Of a DNA stretch of 64,000 nucleotides, positions 54,248-63,022 are shown piece after piece. How positions within the stretch are numbered: the stretch's first letter is position 1; every line of letters begins with the position of its first letter. The notes below the pieces were generated by a model, which saw only the letters and a list, made by a program, of their open reading frames with translations, did not search any database and was not told the DNA's origin. Both the position numbers and the translations under genes were made by a program. Source of the DNA: Bacillota bacterium (lineage in GTDB: Bacteria > Bacillota > UBA4882 > UBA8346); the NCBI GenBank assembly GCA_023426245.1, contig JAFABB010000030.1, positions 124,001 to 188,000 of the forward strand. The letters are read 5' to 3'.

Positions 54248-56818
54248 TCACGGAAATTGAGTGACCGTAGCGATGTTGGTAGCCGAGTTCGATGGGCCGC
54301 CGATGTTGTTAACCACATGGGTGATTTCTCCCTGGCCACCTAAAGAAACAGTCACCAGATGATGAAGTTTAACTCCCGCGTTAACCGGAGCCTCGATACC
54401 GCTATTGCATTTGATGTTCAAGTCAACGGTATATACGCAGTAAACTCCCAGTCCCCAGCCCTCGTGGCTGCTCACAGTGTCTGCTACTTTGTAACTGGTC
54501 CAGCCGTTAATCCCGTTATGCTGCCAGGATGCTTGGTTCGGTGCATCATACGGGCATTCGCTTTGATAAAAATAGGTCCGTCCACCGTTGCCATTCCATA
54601 AAGTTTGATATTCCTGAAAGTGCTCAACAAACAGGCCGTAAAAAGTTACATGATTGCCGTTGACGATCAAACCGTTAGTCGCCGTGTTGGTGGTCCAGCC
54701 AACGCCCGTACCGTGGTCAGCCCGCCATATCCATAAATCGTCGCCGACCACATCATTGCTGTTAATAACCACACAATGGGTAGCCTTCCCCACAGCAGCT
54801 CCGCCCACCCGGCAAAAAATATCATATAGGAAAGTGGGATTACCGGCATGGCTTAATGAACTGCCCGCCGGTCCCACCTCCAGCAATACCGGCGAATTCA
54901 ATGCACCTGCATCAAAAAGAATACCCGCCAGAGTGATACCGTCCACATCGGCAACTTTCATGGCCGCCGTTCCGTTATCCGGCACCAAAGTCGGCAGGCC
55001 CATCCCCAGTACCACCGTATTGGCGCGGGTGATTTGAATGGGTTCATTCAGATGGTAAATGCCCGGCGTTAGGATTAAATTTTTTCCCTGACTGAGTGCT
55101 GCGTTAATGGTGATTGCATTGTCTGTCCCCGACTTGGCGATATAGAATTGATCGATGGAAAGGGATGTGCCTTGTCCCATATTACTGGACCAGCTGCTTC
55201 CCTGACTGTTGTTCCGAAGCGCCGGTACAAAAACAAAATAGTTTCCACCTTTATCCAGGTATAAAAACGGCTTTTCCCGGATAACCGGTGTCTGGCTTAC
55301 TACAGTGTAAGAGGGGCTGGGCCAGCTATCCCCAGGAGCGCCATTGGTCCCGACAAAAACCATGTTCCAGTTGGAACCGCTCCATGAGCCCACTTGACTA
55401 TTTCTGGTAAAATATTGTTGTTGGGATCCGGAGCTTATTTGGCCGTCCACGATGGAGTCGGCAATGAATCCGCCGCTGGACCAGCTCCCGTCATAGTTGT
55501 TGGGATTGGGATCCCATAAAGTCAGAGAGCCCTTGATATGCATTCGTCTCATGGGAGCCGCCTGGGATGCTCCCCAAGTTTCCGTACCCGAAGGAGCCAA
55601 GGGGTTCGCCGAATAAGTCGGTACATCAGCCAGATTTTCCACTGTCCGCCAAAAATTACAAGTGGCATTGCCGCCCATCCAATCGGCTTCACAGCGAATG
55701 GAACCGGTTATGGTAGTGTCGTCGGGCCTCGGACCCAAACCGATGATGGAGGTGTAAAAACCTACATTAACATTGACATTGTAAGAACCGGGTTTAAAGA
55801 GTAAGGCATAACGCTCCGAACCAAATTGATTGCTTTGTTGCCGGGTATATACGGCATCGCAACGGCTTTGAATCTCCGAAGCAGGCATGGAAGGATCGAA
55901 GATGTAGACATTGGGACCAAAGTCCACCGTTCCATTTGAGGAATCCGCATAAACTTCAAATTCATAGAGGGAATAACCGTAACCGCTTCCCCTGGCAGTT
56001 CCGTACATCCTTACATATTGCGCGTTGGTTGCCGCAAAGGTTGCGGTTACAACACCACCGCTTCCGTTATCGGTGGACCAAACGGGACTCCAGTTGCTGG
56101 CATCGGACGAAACCTGAATCTGATAAGATTTCCCATAAGCGGCTTCCCAGTTTAAAACGACTTTATTAATTGCGTAGGGTGAGCCCAAATTTACATAAAT
56201 CCACTGAGGATCGGAAAACGCCGAACTCCAACGGGTTCCGGTATTGCCATCCACTACGTTTCCTGCAGAATAAAGGGTGGCATTTTCAGTGGAATATGCA
56301 ACTGCTGTTTTGTTTAAAGCCAGATTTCCGCTTGGCACGGGGGTTACCGATCCGCTAAGACTGAAACTGACCCAATTGATGTTCCAACCATTGGTCACCG
56401 CGTAGACTCGTAAAGTTTGATTCCCGGCAGGAAGGCTAATATTGTTCACGTTTACAGTCGTCCAAGCCTGATATCCACCGGTATTGGGCACGTTGACTGT
56501 TGCTAAAACCGTAGAACCGTTGAGCAATTGGAATTGAGTATTGGCAATACTAGCGACCCTGAATTCTACCGTATAACTGCTGGTTGTCTGAACATTCACG
56601 CTATAATCCATCCAATCACCGGCGTCAATCCACCCAACATCTTCCCCTCCTTCAGCACAAGTCTCGGTTTGGATTCCGGACATGGCGCTATAGCTCTCCG
56701 CCTCTATCCGCCCCGGAACCGTTTGGACAACAGCTGCATGGCTAATGGGTAAAAATAAATTCATTCCCGAGAATAAGCCAATCGCCCAAATCACTAACAA
56801 CCAATGTTTACTTTTCAT
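54248..56818 (-). CDS. Secreted CBM6-CBM32-beta-helix protein, probable polysaccharide-active enzyme
   Basis: 856 residues. Signal peptide 'WLLVIWAIGLFSGMNLFLP'. Residues about 35-157 are a CBM6 (PGRIEAESYSAMSG, DVGWIDAGDWMDYSVNV, 'LPAGNQTLRVYAVTNGWNIN'). About 163-292 is a discoidin/F5-8C CBM32 (NLALNKTAVAYST, 'GNVVDGNTGTRWSSAFSDPQ', 'YVRMYGTARGSGYGYSLYEF'). The remaining 560 residues look like a right-handed beta-helix domain with Gly/Asn-rich turns ('KPGSYNVNVNVGFYTSIIGL', 'FADSIVDGQISSG'-like turns, 'LTPGIYHLNEPIQITRANTV'). The overall plan recalls GH55/GH87 or polysaccharide lyase-type beta-helices, but the exact family is not established. Extracellular, acting on a polysaccharide by inference. 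Confidence 0.78.
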   Translation of the reverse strand: MKSKHWLLVIWAIGLFSGMNLFLPISHAAVVQTVPGRIEAESYSAMSGIQTETCAEGGEDVGWIDAGDWMDYSVNVQTTSSYTVEFRVASIANTQFQLLNGSTVLATVNVPNTGGYQAWTTVNVNNISLPAGNQTLRVYAVTNGWNINWVSFSLSGSVTPVPSGNLALNKTAVAYSTENATLYSAGNVVDGNTGTRWSSAFSDPQWIYVNLGSPYAINKVVLNWEAAYGKSYQIQVSSDASNWSPVWSTDNGSGGVVTATFAATNAQYVRMYGTARGSGYGYSLYEFEVYADSSNGTVDFGPNVYIFDPSMPASEIQSRCDAVYTRQQSNQFGSERYALLFKPGSYNVNVNVGFYTSIIGLGPRPDDTTITGSIRCEADWMGGNATCNFWRTVENLADVPTYSANPLAPSGTETWGASQAAPMRRMHIKGSLTLWDPNPNNYDGSWSSGGFIADSIVDGQISSGSQQQYFTRNSQVGSWSGSNWNMVFVGTNGAPGDSWPSPSYTVVSQTPVIREKPFLYLDKGGNYFVFVPALRNNSQGSSWSSNMGQGTSLSIDQFYIAKSGTDNAITINAALSQGKNLILTPGIYHLNEPIQITRANTVVLGMGLPTLVPDNGTAAMKVADVDGITLAGILFDAGALNSPVLLEVGPAGSSLSHAGNPTFLYDIFCRVGGAAVGKATHCVVINSNDVVGDDLWIWRADHGTGVGWTTNTATNGLIVNGNHVTFYGLFVEHFQEYQTLWNGNGGRTYFYQSECPYDAPNQASWQHNGINGWTSYKVADTVSSHEGWGLGVYCVYTVDLNIKCNSGIEAPVNAGVKLHHLVTVSLGGQGEITHVVNNIGGPSNSATNIATVTQFP

Positions 56819-57085
56819 TTTGTTCCCTCCTTTAATTTTCTTGAACGTAAATAATAAACAAGCAGATAAAATGAAGTTTTCAGTCCTCCTTTCGTCGATT
56901 ATTTATTTTCAACCCGTTAAAAGTTTTTAATCATTTTGATACAATAATTTTCTTATAAGTCATCCAAAAATTAAAGTAGAATAATTTAATAAATAGTTTG
57001 ATATTTTAATAATATTATTGCATATAATAATTACAAACACTAAATGTCTAGCATCGGCTCATTTAACCCAATCTGAATTTCACAT

Positions 57086-57125
57086 AAACAAACCAGGAGA
57101 GAATATAGTCTCTCCTGGTTTGTTT
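57086..57125 (-). terminator. Rho-independent terminator of the germination operon
   Basis: 17-bp perfect stem, arms 57086-57102 and 57109-57125, core CCAGGAGAGA / TCTCTCCTGG with a 6-nt loop. It lies 88 nt past the stop of the GerC-type gene (57213). Apart from this and an A+T-rich promoter region for the CBM gene near 56850-57050, the 56819-57212 gap contains nothing recognised. Confidence 0.85.
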
Positions 57126-57212
57126 TGATAGGGATTAAAAATTACCTTATCATTCATAAATTCCAACCACCACCGGCTAAAGTCGAGGGTTAGAATTACA
57201 GTATTGGGACAA

Positions 57213-58346
57213 TCAACGAAAAACTCCATTTCTTATAATCTTGGCCTTTACTGATACTCGAAAAGGCACCATTGGGAAAAGTTCTTTCCAGTCCATTTCT
57301 TTCCATATTCTATAATGCTGGGCCCGCAAATGCTCCCCGAAACCGATTGAATCGGAGTGCAGCGATTGCAACTTATGAATCAAACTGGTGGTCCTCAACT
57401 GCATTTCCTTTTCCACTTTTTTTTCTAATTTTTCGAGGGAACGCAAGGTTAACCGCTGGCCCATGTCATTTGTTTCCGATAAGGAACCTTTTGTCTCACA
57501 ATCAACCCAAAAAAAGAGCTTCCCTCGCATGATGTTAACTTTTATCTTAGCAGTTGCCATTATATTTCGCATCGAAAAGGCTTTACCGTTTTCTCGTTCA
57601 TCGAGACCAAAGGTCATAGTACCGGCTTTCATTTGATTGGTGAGAACATTGAAAATTTGAGTCTCTTCCCGGTTTAATTCACCGACTAAATCGGCGCCAT
57701 TAAAAACGGCCAAACCTTCTTTGATGAATTGTCCTTCTTCTTGATCAAAATCAACCATGGGAGCATATAAGTCCCTGGTTTTATTAACCATAATCTTGCG
57801 AAAACGCCATGCAGGGACAAATTCGGTATGATTTTCCTTGGTTGCTAATTGACTCGCTATCCTGATTTCCAGTCCCGGCATATTGGATACGGAAGGAGTT
57901 TCTGATAATATCTCCTTTGCCAAACGATGCCGGGCTATAAATATCAACGATTGGGGTGAAAGCTTTGGGTTCCTGAAAATCCAGTCTAATAAAGGATTAA
58001 CCCCTTGCCGGGCTGCCTCTTCGCCTATAACAATCAGCCTGTTCTGCTGAACTACCAGATGACGATTGGTTTTAGATTGTAACATTCCAAAAGCGTTAAA
58101 AACATTGTGAGCCGTGGCGCTAATAGTGTGAAAGCTTTTCCCTTCTTTTCCACCCGAAGTTGAACCTGGCGGCAGCATCTGTCTGGGCAAAGGAAGTTGG
58201 GCGGTAAGAACCACTAAACCTTTAGGTTTCAAATCAATCCCCAAAGCGGTAACAAAAGCCCGCCGGTCGATCTCTTCCAAGTCCCAACATCCTGGTACAA
58301 TCATTATCAACATAAAGACTGTAACCAAAACCCGTTTCGAGTTCAA
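57213..58346 (-). CDS. Ger(x)C family germinant-receptor lipoprotein (C subunit)
   Basis: 377 residues. Signal peptide with lipobox: 'VLVTVFMLIMIVPGC', giving a lipidated Cys20 followed by WDLEEIDRRAFVTALGIDL, the strongly conserved N-terminus of Ger(x)C proteins. 'NRHLVVQQNRLIVIGEEAAR' and 'KSKTNRHL'-type segments belong to the first domain. It forms the spore inner-membrane germinant receptor with the A and B subunits. It starts 4 nt inside the B-subunit gene (58343-58346), so translation is coupled. The last gene of the tricistron, followed by a terminator. Confidence 0.93.
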   Translation of the reverse strand: MNSKRVLVTVFMLIMIVPGCWDLEEIDRRAFVTALGIDLKPKGLVVLTAQLPLPRQMLPPGSTSGGKEGKSFHTISATAHNVFNAFGMLQSKTNRHLVVQQNRLIVIGEEAARQGVNPLLDWIFRNPKLSPQSLIFIARHRLAKEILSETPSVSNMPGLEIRIASQLATKENHTEFVPAWRFRKIMVNKTRDLYAPMVDFDQEEGQFIKEGLAVFNGADLVGELNREETQIFNVLTNQMKAGTMTFGLDERENGKAFSMRNIMATAKIKVNIMRGKLFFWVDCETKGSLSETNDMGQRLTLRSLEKLEKKVEKEMQLRTTSLIHKLQSLHSDSIGFGEHLRAQHYRIWKEMDWKELFPMVPFRVSVKAKIIRNGVFR

Positions 58347-59452
58347 GTTTTTTTAACTCCAATCCCCCGGACCAGTGCCCCAATATAAATTAAAAGCGGA
58401 TAACCGTAAAAAAAGATAATAAAGTTTTTGCTGATAACCCTAAAAATATAAAAATCATAAAACTGGCTGGGTATCCATAAAGTTCCGATACCCACGATAG
58501 AGATGCTTCCCAATAAGCACCACCAATATTTGAGTTTGCTAAATTGCTGGCTGAGCCCACCTCCCAATATATAAAATACCAACGATAAGCCTATCAAAAG
58601 TGCGGTGAACCATATGATTAGAAAGATAACTCCTAATTGGTCGAGGGCTAAAAACGAAATATCGATTCTACGGATAACTTCAAAAACAGGCCAGGCATAC
58701 GACTGAAGCCCAATATCCCCAAAGACTCCGATCACGATGCTGAAGCTGACAAAAGTAATCAAGATTTGCGTACCAAGTAAGCTAGCGGTAATTAGTTTCA
58801 ATTTTCCGGGTTTGGATAACAAAGGATAAATAAATAAAAGACCGATCCCGGCAGGACCAAAAATCATCGCGATGGAATTTCCGCCTTGGAGATATTCCAA
58901 TGGACCAGCCGATATAACAGGTAAAAGTTGATTTACTTCAAATCCCTGAGTTGCAAAAGCCAATATCAGAATCCTGAAAAAAAAGACCGGAATAAAAACA
59001 AACCCGGCAAGCCTGCTGATTCCCACCAAACCATTTTTCACAAAAAAACCCGAACTAATCAGAATCAAAACCATAACAGCCCAAAGAGGCGTTCTATTTA
59101 AAGAATAGGTAATAATCAGCTCAGCGGTGTTATAGACAACGACAATAACTTGAAAGAAAAGGGCCCCCAAATAGAAGAGATTCAAAATGGTGCCCGGGAT
59201 TTTTCCAAAGGTTTCTGTTGCAGCCCCCAAAATATTTTTCTCCGGAAAACGATGTTGCAGTCCTAGGATCAAAAAAACAAACGGCAATAACATTATTCCG
59301 GCGGAAAGTACAGCCAGGTAAGCACTGGGGCCACAAGTTTTGGCGACATCGTGCAAAGGGGTCAAATAAGCTAATCCCATCCCCGAAACGAGGAGTAAAA
59401 CAAACAGCATCAAGGGTGAAACTTTGACCCTTGTCTGACCCAAGTCATTCAT
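58343..59452 (-). CDS. Spore germination permease-like protein (B subunit, GerB family)
   Basis: About 369 residues from the ATG at 59450-59452, giving MNDLGQTRVKVSPLMLFVLL as in related proteins; an in-frame ATG at 59465-59467 is an alternative, while the longer frame to 59644 overlaps the A subunit and is unlikely. Ten or so membrane helices of the APC-like spore permease fold. It senses germinants and cooperates with subunits A and C. The start overlaps the A-subunit stop by 8 nt. Expression is expected in the forespore (sigma-G in related organisms); no such promoter was verified. Confidence 0.9.
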   Translation of the reverse strand: MNDLGQTRVKVSPLMLFVLLLVSGMGLAYLTPLHDVAKTCGPSAYLAVLSAGIMLLPFVFLILGLQHRFPEKNILGAATETFGKIPGTILNLFYLGALFFQVIVVVYNTAELIITYSLNRTPLWAVMVLILISSGFFVKNGLVGISRLAGFVFIPVFFFRILILAFATQGFEVNQLLPVISAGPLEYLQGGNSIAMIFGPAGIGLLFIYPLLSKPGKLKLITASLLGTQILITFVSFSIVIGVFGDIGLQSYAWPVFEVIRRIDISFLALDQLGVIFLIIWFTALLIGLSLVFYILGGGLSQQFSKLKYWWCLLGSISIVGIGTLWIPSQFYDFYIFRVISKNFIIFFYGYPLLIYIGALVRGIGVKKT

Positions 59453-60938
59453 CTTCCCGTTTGCCATATCCCGTGTCCGGGTCTCCTTTCTGCTTATACC
59501 TTCTTTTATCTTTTGGGTGGTATGTTCCTCCCCTACGGGGCATCCACAGAGGTCGCCGCAAAATTGTATCCAGAAGTTCCACGCCGCGGATTGGTGTCCA
59601 TGGTGACAAATAGCCAACACCGAAGGAATTCTGCACAGCAGCAAAACCCAAAACCATTAATCCAACAGCTACCAAACCTACCAATCCAAATAAAGCCGCT
59701 GCAAAAATCAAAATATACTTTAAAATCCGCCAAGATAAGCCAATGCTGTAATCCGGCCCTGAGTATGAGGCAATGGCAGTAATTACAGTTACTACCAAAG
59801 TGGCATTTGACACAATACCGGCACCGACAGCCGCAAATCCCAAAACGATTCCCGTTGTGACACCCAAAGTTTGGCTCAGGGTTTGAGGTAACCGTAAACT
59901 GGCCTCACGAAATATTTCCAGGGTTATTTCCATCAGTAAAAGCTCCATCAATAATGGAAAAGCGACCCCCATCCGGCTCCCGGTAATGGTTAAGACAAAT
60001 TGAACCGGCAATATCTCGGAATTGACCCCCAGCAGGGCAATATATAAACCAGGAAGAGCTACTGCAATATTATTGCCAAGGACCCGGAAAAAACGCAAAA
60101 AACAGCCAAACCAAAACCCCCAATAATAATCCTCCGGGCTCTGATAGAGGTCGTTGACGGTCACCGGTACAATGACTACGTTTTGACTCCCGCTGACATT
60201 GATAGCTACTCTGCCTTCAAAAATAGCTGACGCCACTTTATCGGGACGTTCCGTAGCTTGAGTAAGGGGAAAAATAGACCATCGGTTATCGGTTATGAGT
60301 TGCTCCAAATACCCTGAATCCAGCACACTATCAATGTCAATACGCTCCAGCCTTCTCCTGACCTCTTCCACTAAGCCGGAGTCGGCTACCTCCTCCAAAT
60401 AGATTACGGCAACCTTGGTACGGCTTCTCCTGCCGATTCGCATTCCTTCAATCCGTAAGGATGGATCCTGAACCCAAGAACGAATCATCGAAATATTATC
60501 GTCAAAATCCTCGACAAAAGTAATTCTGGCCCCGCGTACAGTCCGTTCCACATTGGCATCAGTCGGCTGCCTTTTAGCCCTTTTTACCGTTTCAAATGAA
60601 TAAACCTCGGTATTGTCTCTCAAATGAAGGATAGTTCTGCCCGCCAAGAGATCGTCGACTACATCCCCCAAATCATTGCGAATTTTTTTGCCTCTCTCCC
60701 GAACAAACGGCAAAATCAGCTCCCAATTTCGGTTATTACGGCGAGACGATTCCAGTCCTATAGTCCCCAACGGACCCAGAATGTTATTTTGAAGTTGATT
60801 GGCATCAACGATCGATCCTAAGTAGGCTGCGGTTATATGGCTGTCTGACAAGGTTTCGAAAGCCAAATCGTATGGATTACCAAGTAAATCGCGGATGGAG
60901 GAAATAAATTCTTGTTCTCCAGGAGGAATGAATTTCAT
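59445..60938 (-). CDS. GerA family spore germination protein (A subunit)
   Basis: 497 residues. A soluble N-terminal domain (about 1-270) with 'DSHITAAYLGSIVDANQLQN', 'RRRLERIDIDSVLDSGYLEQ' and 'RPDKVASAIFEGRVAINVSG', then PVTVNDLYQSPEDYYWGFWFGCFLR leading into 4-5 membrane helices ('GVNSEILPVQFVLTITGSRM' and 'FPLLMELLLMEITLEIFREA' are family signatures), ending in a charged cytoplasmic tail. It binds germinant signals with subunits B and C. AGGGAAAATC precedes the ATG at 60936-60938. It heads the tricistron on the minus strand. Confidence 0.94.
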   Translation of the reverse strand: MKFIPPGEQEFISSIRDLLGNPYDLAFETLSDSHITAAYLGSIVDANQLQNNILGPLGTIGLESSRRNNRNWELILPFVRERGKKIRNDLGDVVDDLLAGRTILHLRDNTEVYSFETVKRAKRQPTDANVERTVRGARITFVEDFDDNISMIRSWVQDPSLRIEGMRIGRRSRTKVAVIYLEEVADSGLVEEVRRRLERIDIDSVLDSGYLEQLITDNRWSIFPLTQATERPDKVASAIFEGRVAINVSGSQNVVIVPVTVNDLYQSPEDYYWGFWFGCFLRFFRVLGNNIAVALPGLYIALLGVNSEILPVQFVLTITGSRMGVAFPLLMELLLMEITLEIFREASLRLPQTLSQTLGVTTGIVLGFAAVGAGIVSNATLVVTVITAIASYSGPDYSIGLSWRILKYILIFAAALFGLVGLVAVGLMVLGFAAVQNSFGVGYLSPWTPIRGVELLDTILRRPLWMPRRGGTYHPKDKRRYKQKGDPDTGYGKREDE

Positions 60939-61200
60939 GATTTTCCCTGATCGTATGATTGAATGAACTGATTGAACTAAGATGGATTTTAAATAATATT
61001 TTTTGCGGTTTTAGGGGATTCAATACATGAAGAATCAATAATCGATTGAATTCTCATGAAGATTAATAAAAATGGATAACCTAAAAAAGCCAAATCGTTT
61101 TATTTCTACACACCATCAAGCTTCCCATGATGCAGAATCCGATTCATCATACCTGTATGAATAAACGGTTGCAAAAGGAGGTGCATTTATCTCATCCCTC

Positions 61201-62664
61201 TTAACCGCGTTTTTTAACAAAGCGACTTGAATTTTTTCTTCTAAACTCGATAAGTTCGGGAAAAGCCTTCATAAACGCATTAACACACTTGGGATCAAAT
61301 TGTTTTCCACTTTCCCGTAAAATAATTTCCTGCGCCCGGGCGAAATTGGTAGCAAAACGGTAATGGCGGTCCGATGTTATGGCATCAAAAGTATCAGCCA
61401 CAGCGATAATTCTGGCAAATAAATCAATCGATTCTGTTCCCGACAACCTCCCGGGATATCCCTTTCCGTCGGGCCTTTCATGATGTTGTAAAATAGCCTG
61501 TTCACACCAATTTAGCTTCAGAGGAGCAATGATTTTCACTCCTTCCTGGGGATGTTTTCGTAAAATCGCCCACTCGGACTCGCTTAAAGGCTCCTTTTTC
61601 TGTAGAATTTCCTTTGGAACTAAAAGCTTTCCAGCATCATGCAAAGTTCCCGCTAAACCCAACCGTTCCAGACTTTTACGGTTCATACCATACCATTTTC
61701 CAATGATCTTGGCAAAAATTGCGACACGTTTCGAATGTTCGCTCGTAAAAGTTTCATGAACTGCAATCGACTGAATCAATGATTTTACCGTAAGATTAAT
61801 ATGCAAAAGGGAGCGGGTCATCAAAGCCCTCCACAAACTAATCATTAAAAACCAAAACGCAGCTAATTTAAAAAGATAGCCGATGAAAGAAGCCCAATCA
61901 TTCATTGAACTGCTTCGCCACAAAAACACTTCACTGAAAATCAATAAATGTACACCAGTTAAAAATGCCCTCTTCCCTGACTCAATTACTCTGGCCTCAT
62001 AAATCAATATTTCCTTTTTAAATGAAAATTGGTGTAAATATCCCCCGATTGAAATCATGAGGATAATCGATGCCAATGTCACGAGAGCATATATTAAAGT
62101 AAAGAGCTCTTTTCTATGCTGAGGCGACAAAGATTGCATGAGAAATGAAAAAATCACAATCAAAATTGTCGCAAATGATAAAACCATACCCAGACTAATC
62201 AACGGGTTCATTTTTTTACCCTTAGATTTTCTAAAAAAAACGAAGACAAACATTAACAGTCCTGAAATTAAAACAAACCGGCAAAAAAGCCATAACCAAA
62301 ATTGACTCTGAAAACAGAACCCAAATAATACCCCGGAATTCCGGAAAAATGGGGTAATAAAGCACAATGGTTTGTCTAGTATATATCCAATCATTAAAGC
62401 CGGCCCCAGATAAAGAGTATACGTTGCAACTTGATTTCTCCAGAAAAGAAAATTGAGCAAAGTTTCCATCAAAGTGACAATTCCTAACAATGCGATGAAG
62501 ATTTGCACCATTATCCAGCTTTCTCTTGAAAAAGGAACGATCCTTGCCAGAAAACCACCTTGCAATCCTAAAATCATAAACACCGAATATGCGGCAAAAT
62601 ATGCTATGATTGTCTTTAAACGAAATCGGGTCCCACCCGGCCAAAGGATTTGAGTAAGAATCAT
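61201..62664 (-). CDS. Membrane-anchored HD-GYP domain protein
   Basis: 487 residues. Residues 1-290 carry eight or so predicted membrane helices ('TIIAYFAAYSVFMILGLQGG', 'WIMVQIFIALLGIVTLMETL', 'LGMVLSFATILIVIFSFLM', 'FTLIYALVTLASIILMISIG' and others). The C-terminal HD-GYP domain has His342-Asp343 in LHDAGK, His371 in RKHPQEG and HHERPDGKGYP (394-404), with the intact GYP signature. The family hydrolyses c-di-GMP or related dinucleotides. It probably transduces a membrane signal into cyclic-dinucleotide turnover. The ATG at 62662 has AGGTGTGAT upstream. Monocistronic, in minus orientation. Confidence 0.9.
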   Translation of the reverse strand: MILTQILWPGGTRFRLKTIIAYFAAYSVFMILGLQGGFLARIVPFSRESWIMVQIFIALLGIVTLMETLLNFLFWRNQVATYTLYLGPALMIGYILDKPLCFITPFFRNSGVLFGFCFQSQFWLWLFCRFVLISGLLMFVFVFFRKSKGKKMNPLISLGMVLSFATILIVIFSFLMQSLSPQHRKELFTLIYALVTLASIILMISIGGYLHQFSFKKEILIYEARVIESGKRAFLTGVHLLIFSEVFLWRSSSMNDWASFIGYLFKLAAFWFLMISLWRALMTRSLLHINLTVKSLIQSIAVHETFTSEHSKRVAIFAKIIGKWYGMNRKSLERLGLAGTLHDAGKLLVPKEILQKKEPLSESEWAILRKHPQEGVKIIAPLKLNWCEQAILQHHERPDGKGYPGRLSGTESIDLFARIIAVADTFDAITSDRHYRFATNFARAQEIILRESGKQFDPKCVNAFMKAFPELIEFRRKNSSRFVKKRG

Positions 62665-63022
62665 ACTAAATCACACCTACTTCATGAATTCAACAATTTC
62701 GCTCCAAAAAAATACCTTTAAGCAACACTTTTGTTAATTTATAACATTTTGTTCTGCTTCTCAACGGACAATTGGTAAAAAATAACTGAACGTTATGTAA
62801 ATGCCATTACAAGCAGCATATTCCTGTAGCATGTATATTAAATTTTAATAATCAACCCACATTTTTATTGTAACAACAGTCATTTCACCCAGGCCTGGTT
62901 TGGAGAATAAAAAAAGCCCTCGCTTGGTGTCGGAGACTTCTATCAAAAAACATCGTTTTAAGGATCTATCAATTTTTTGACATGTGTGAGAGTTAACAAA
63001 TTTCTTCCGTGATCATTTTCCT
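62665..63022. other. Intergenic region
   Basis: 358 nt without a supported gene. A+T-rich with no clean -35/-10 pair or terminator identified; the HD-GYP promoter is expected near its left end and the beta-barrel gene's terminator near its right end. Confidence 0.3.

Noticed and set aside
61171..61200. Strong AAAAGGAGGTGCATTT site on the plus strand
   Set aside because: No open frame of useful length follows in the plus direction; it faces the end of the HD-GYP gene and is likely chance or a relic.
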